From contig DASTGO010000497.1 of assembly GCA_035719045.1 (NCBI GenBank), positions 1 to 12,974 on the forward strand: a stretch of 12,974 nucleotides of DNA. The letters are read 5' to 3'. Numbering within the stretch: position 1 is the first letter of the stretch; every line of letters begins with the position of its first letter. Source of the stretch: DASTGO01 sp035719045 (GTDB taxonomy: Bacteria > Actinomycetota > Actinomycetes > Actinomycetales > Kineosporiaceae). The notes under the pieces were generated by a model. That model had not been told where the DNA came from. It was given only the letters and a program-made list of their open reading frames with translations, and searched no databases. Positions 12,962-12,974 of this stretch are shown in pieces. The translations under genes and the position numbers were made by a program.

Positions 12962-12974
12962 GGAGGTCCAGATG
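12962..12974 (+). CDS. Ribosome-binding site and start codon of a next gene (cut by right edge)
   Basis: GGAGGT (12962-12967) is a strong Shine-Dalgarno 4 nt before ATG at 12972-12974, the last three bases of the window. The gap from the symporter stop is only 27 bp with no hairpin, so the gene is probably co-transcribed with the symporter. Its product cannot be known from one codon. Confidence 0.55.

Overview
The window is very GC-rich, with strong G/C preference at third codon positions. It carries GTG/TTG starts, a DDN-like F420 nitroreductase fold, a Tat-exported phosphatase, a two-domain CbiX chelatase and hairpin terminators without U-tracts. Together these suggest a high-GC actinomycete (Actinomycetota). 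The genus cannot be fixed from the sequence alone. It reads as ordinary chromosome: no tRNA, rRNA, transposase, phage gene or CRISPR array was seen.

Layout, left to right. (1) The 3' end of an EAL-domain gene (c-di-GMP phosphodiesterase family) runs to 392. (2) A structured 307-bp gap leads to a Tat-exported PAP2 phosphatase with a C-terminal autotransporter-type beta-strand repeat (700-2613), closed by a perfect 15-bp hairpin. (3) A D-2-hydroxyacid dehydrogenase (2694-3656) is followed by a tandem 31-bp duplication. (4) A Pro/Ala-rich ORF (3882-4577) ends in a Flp-type pilin segment. (5) A two-gene unit pairs an Asp-box (BNR) beta-propeller (4664-5755) with a MoaD/ThiS-like protein ending in Gly-Gly (5752-6051); an inverted repeat abuts the first start codon. 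(6) Facing these, a SAM methyltransferase with a coiled-coil tail (7197-6079, minus). (7) A 400-bp gap holds eight units of a degenerate 14-bp tandem repeat. (8) A CbiX/sirohydrochlorin-chelatase gene (8362-7598, minus) is divergent from a DDN-like F420 nitroreductase-family gene (8618-9088, plus). (9) ilvD (9203-10921) is probably leaderless and ends in a perfect 14-bp hairpin. (10) After a 31-bp minisatellite comes a sodium:solute symporter gene (11230-12944) that reads in two frames, so it is frameshifted here. A strong ribosome-binding site and ATG at the right edge begin another gene.

Most genes look like independent short transcription units rather than one pathway. The clearest functional coupling is the propeller/MoaD pair (overlapping stop and start). 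The symporter and the gene starting at 12972 probably form an operon. The least explained items are the 14-bp array, the pilin-like ORF with an extremely long N-terminal extension, and the propeller/MoaD pair with its start-codon inverted repeat. None of these proves a new system; they are the best places to look.
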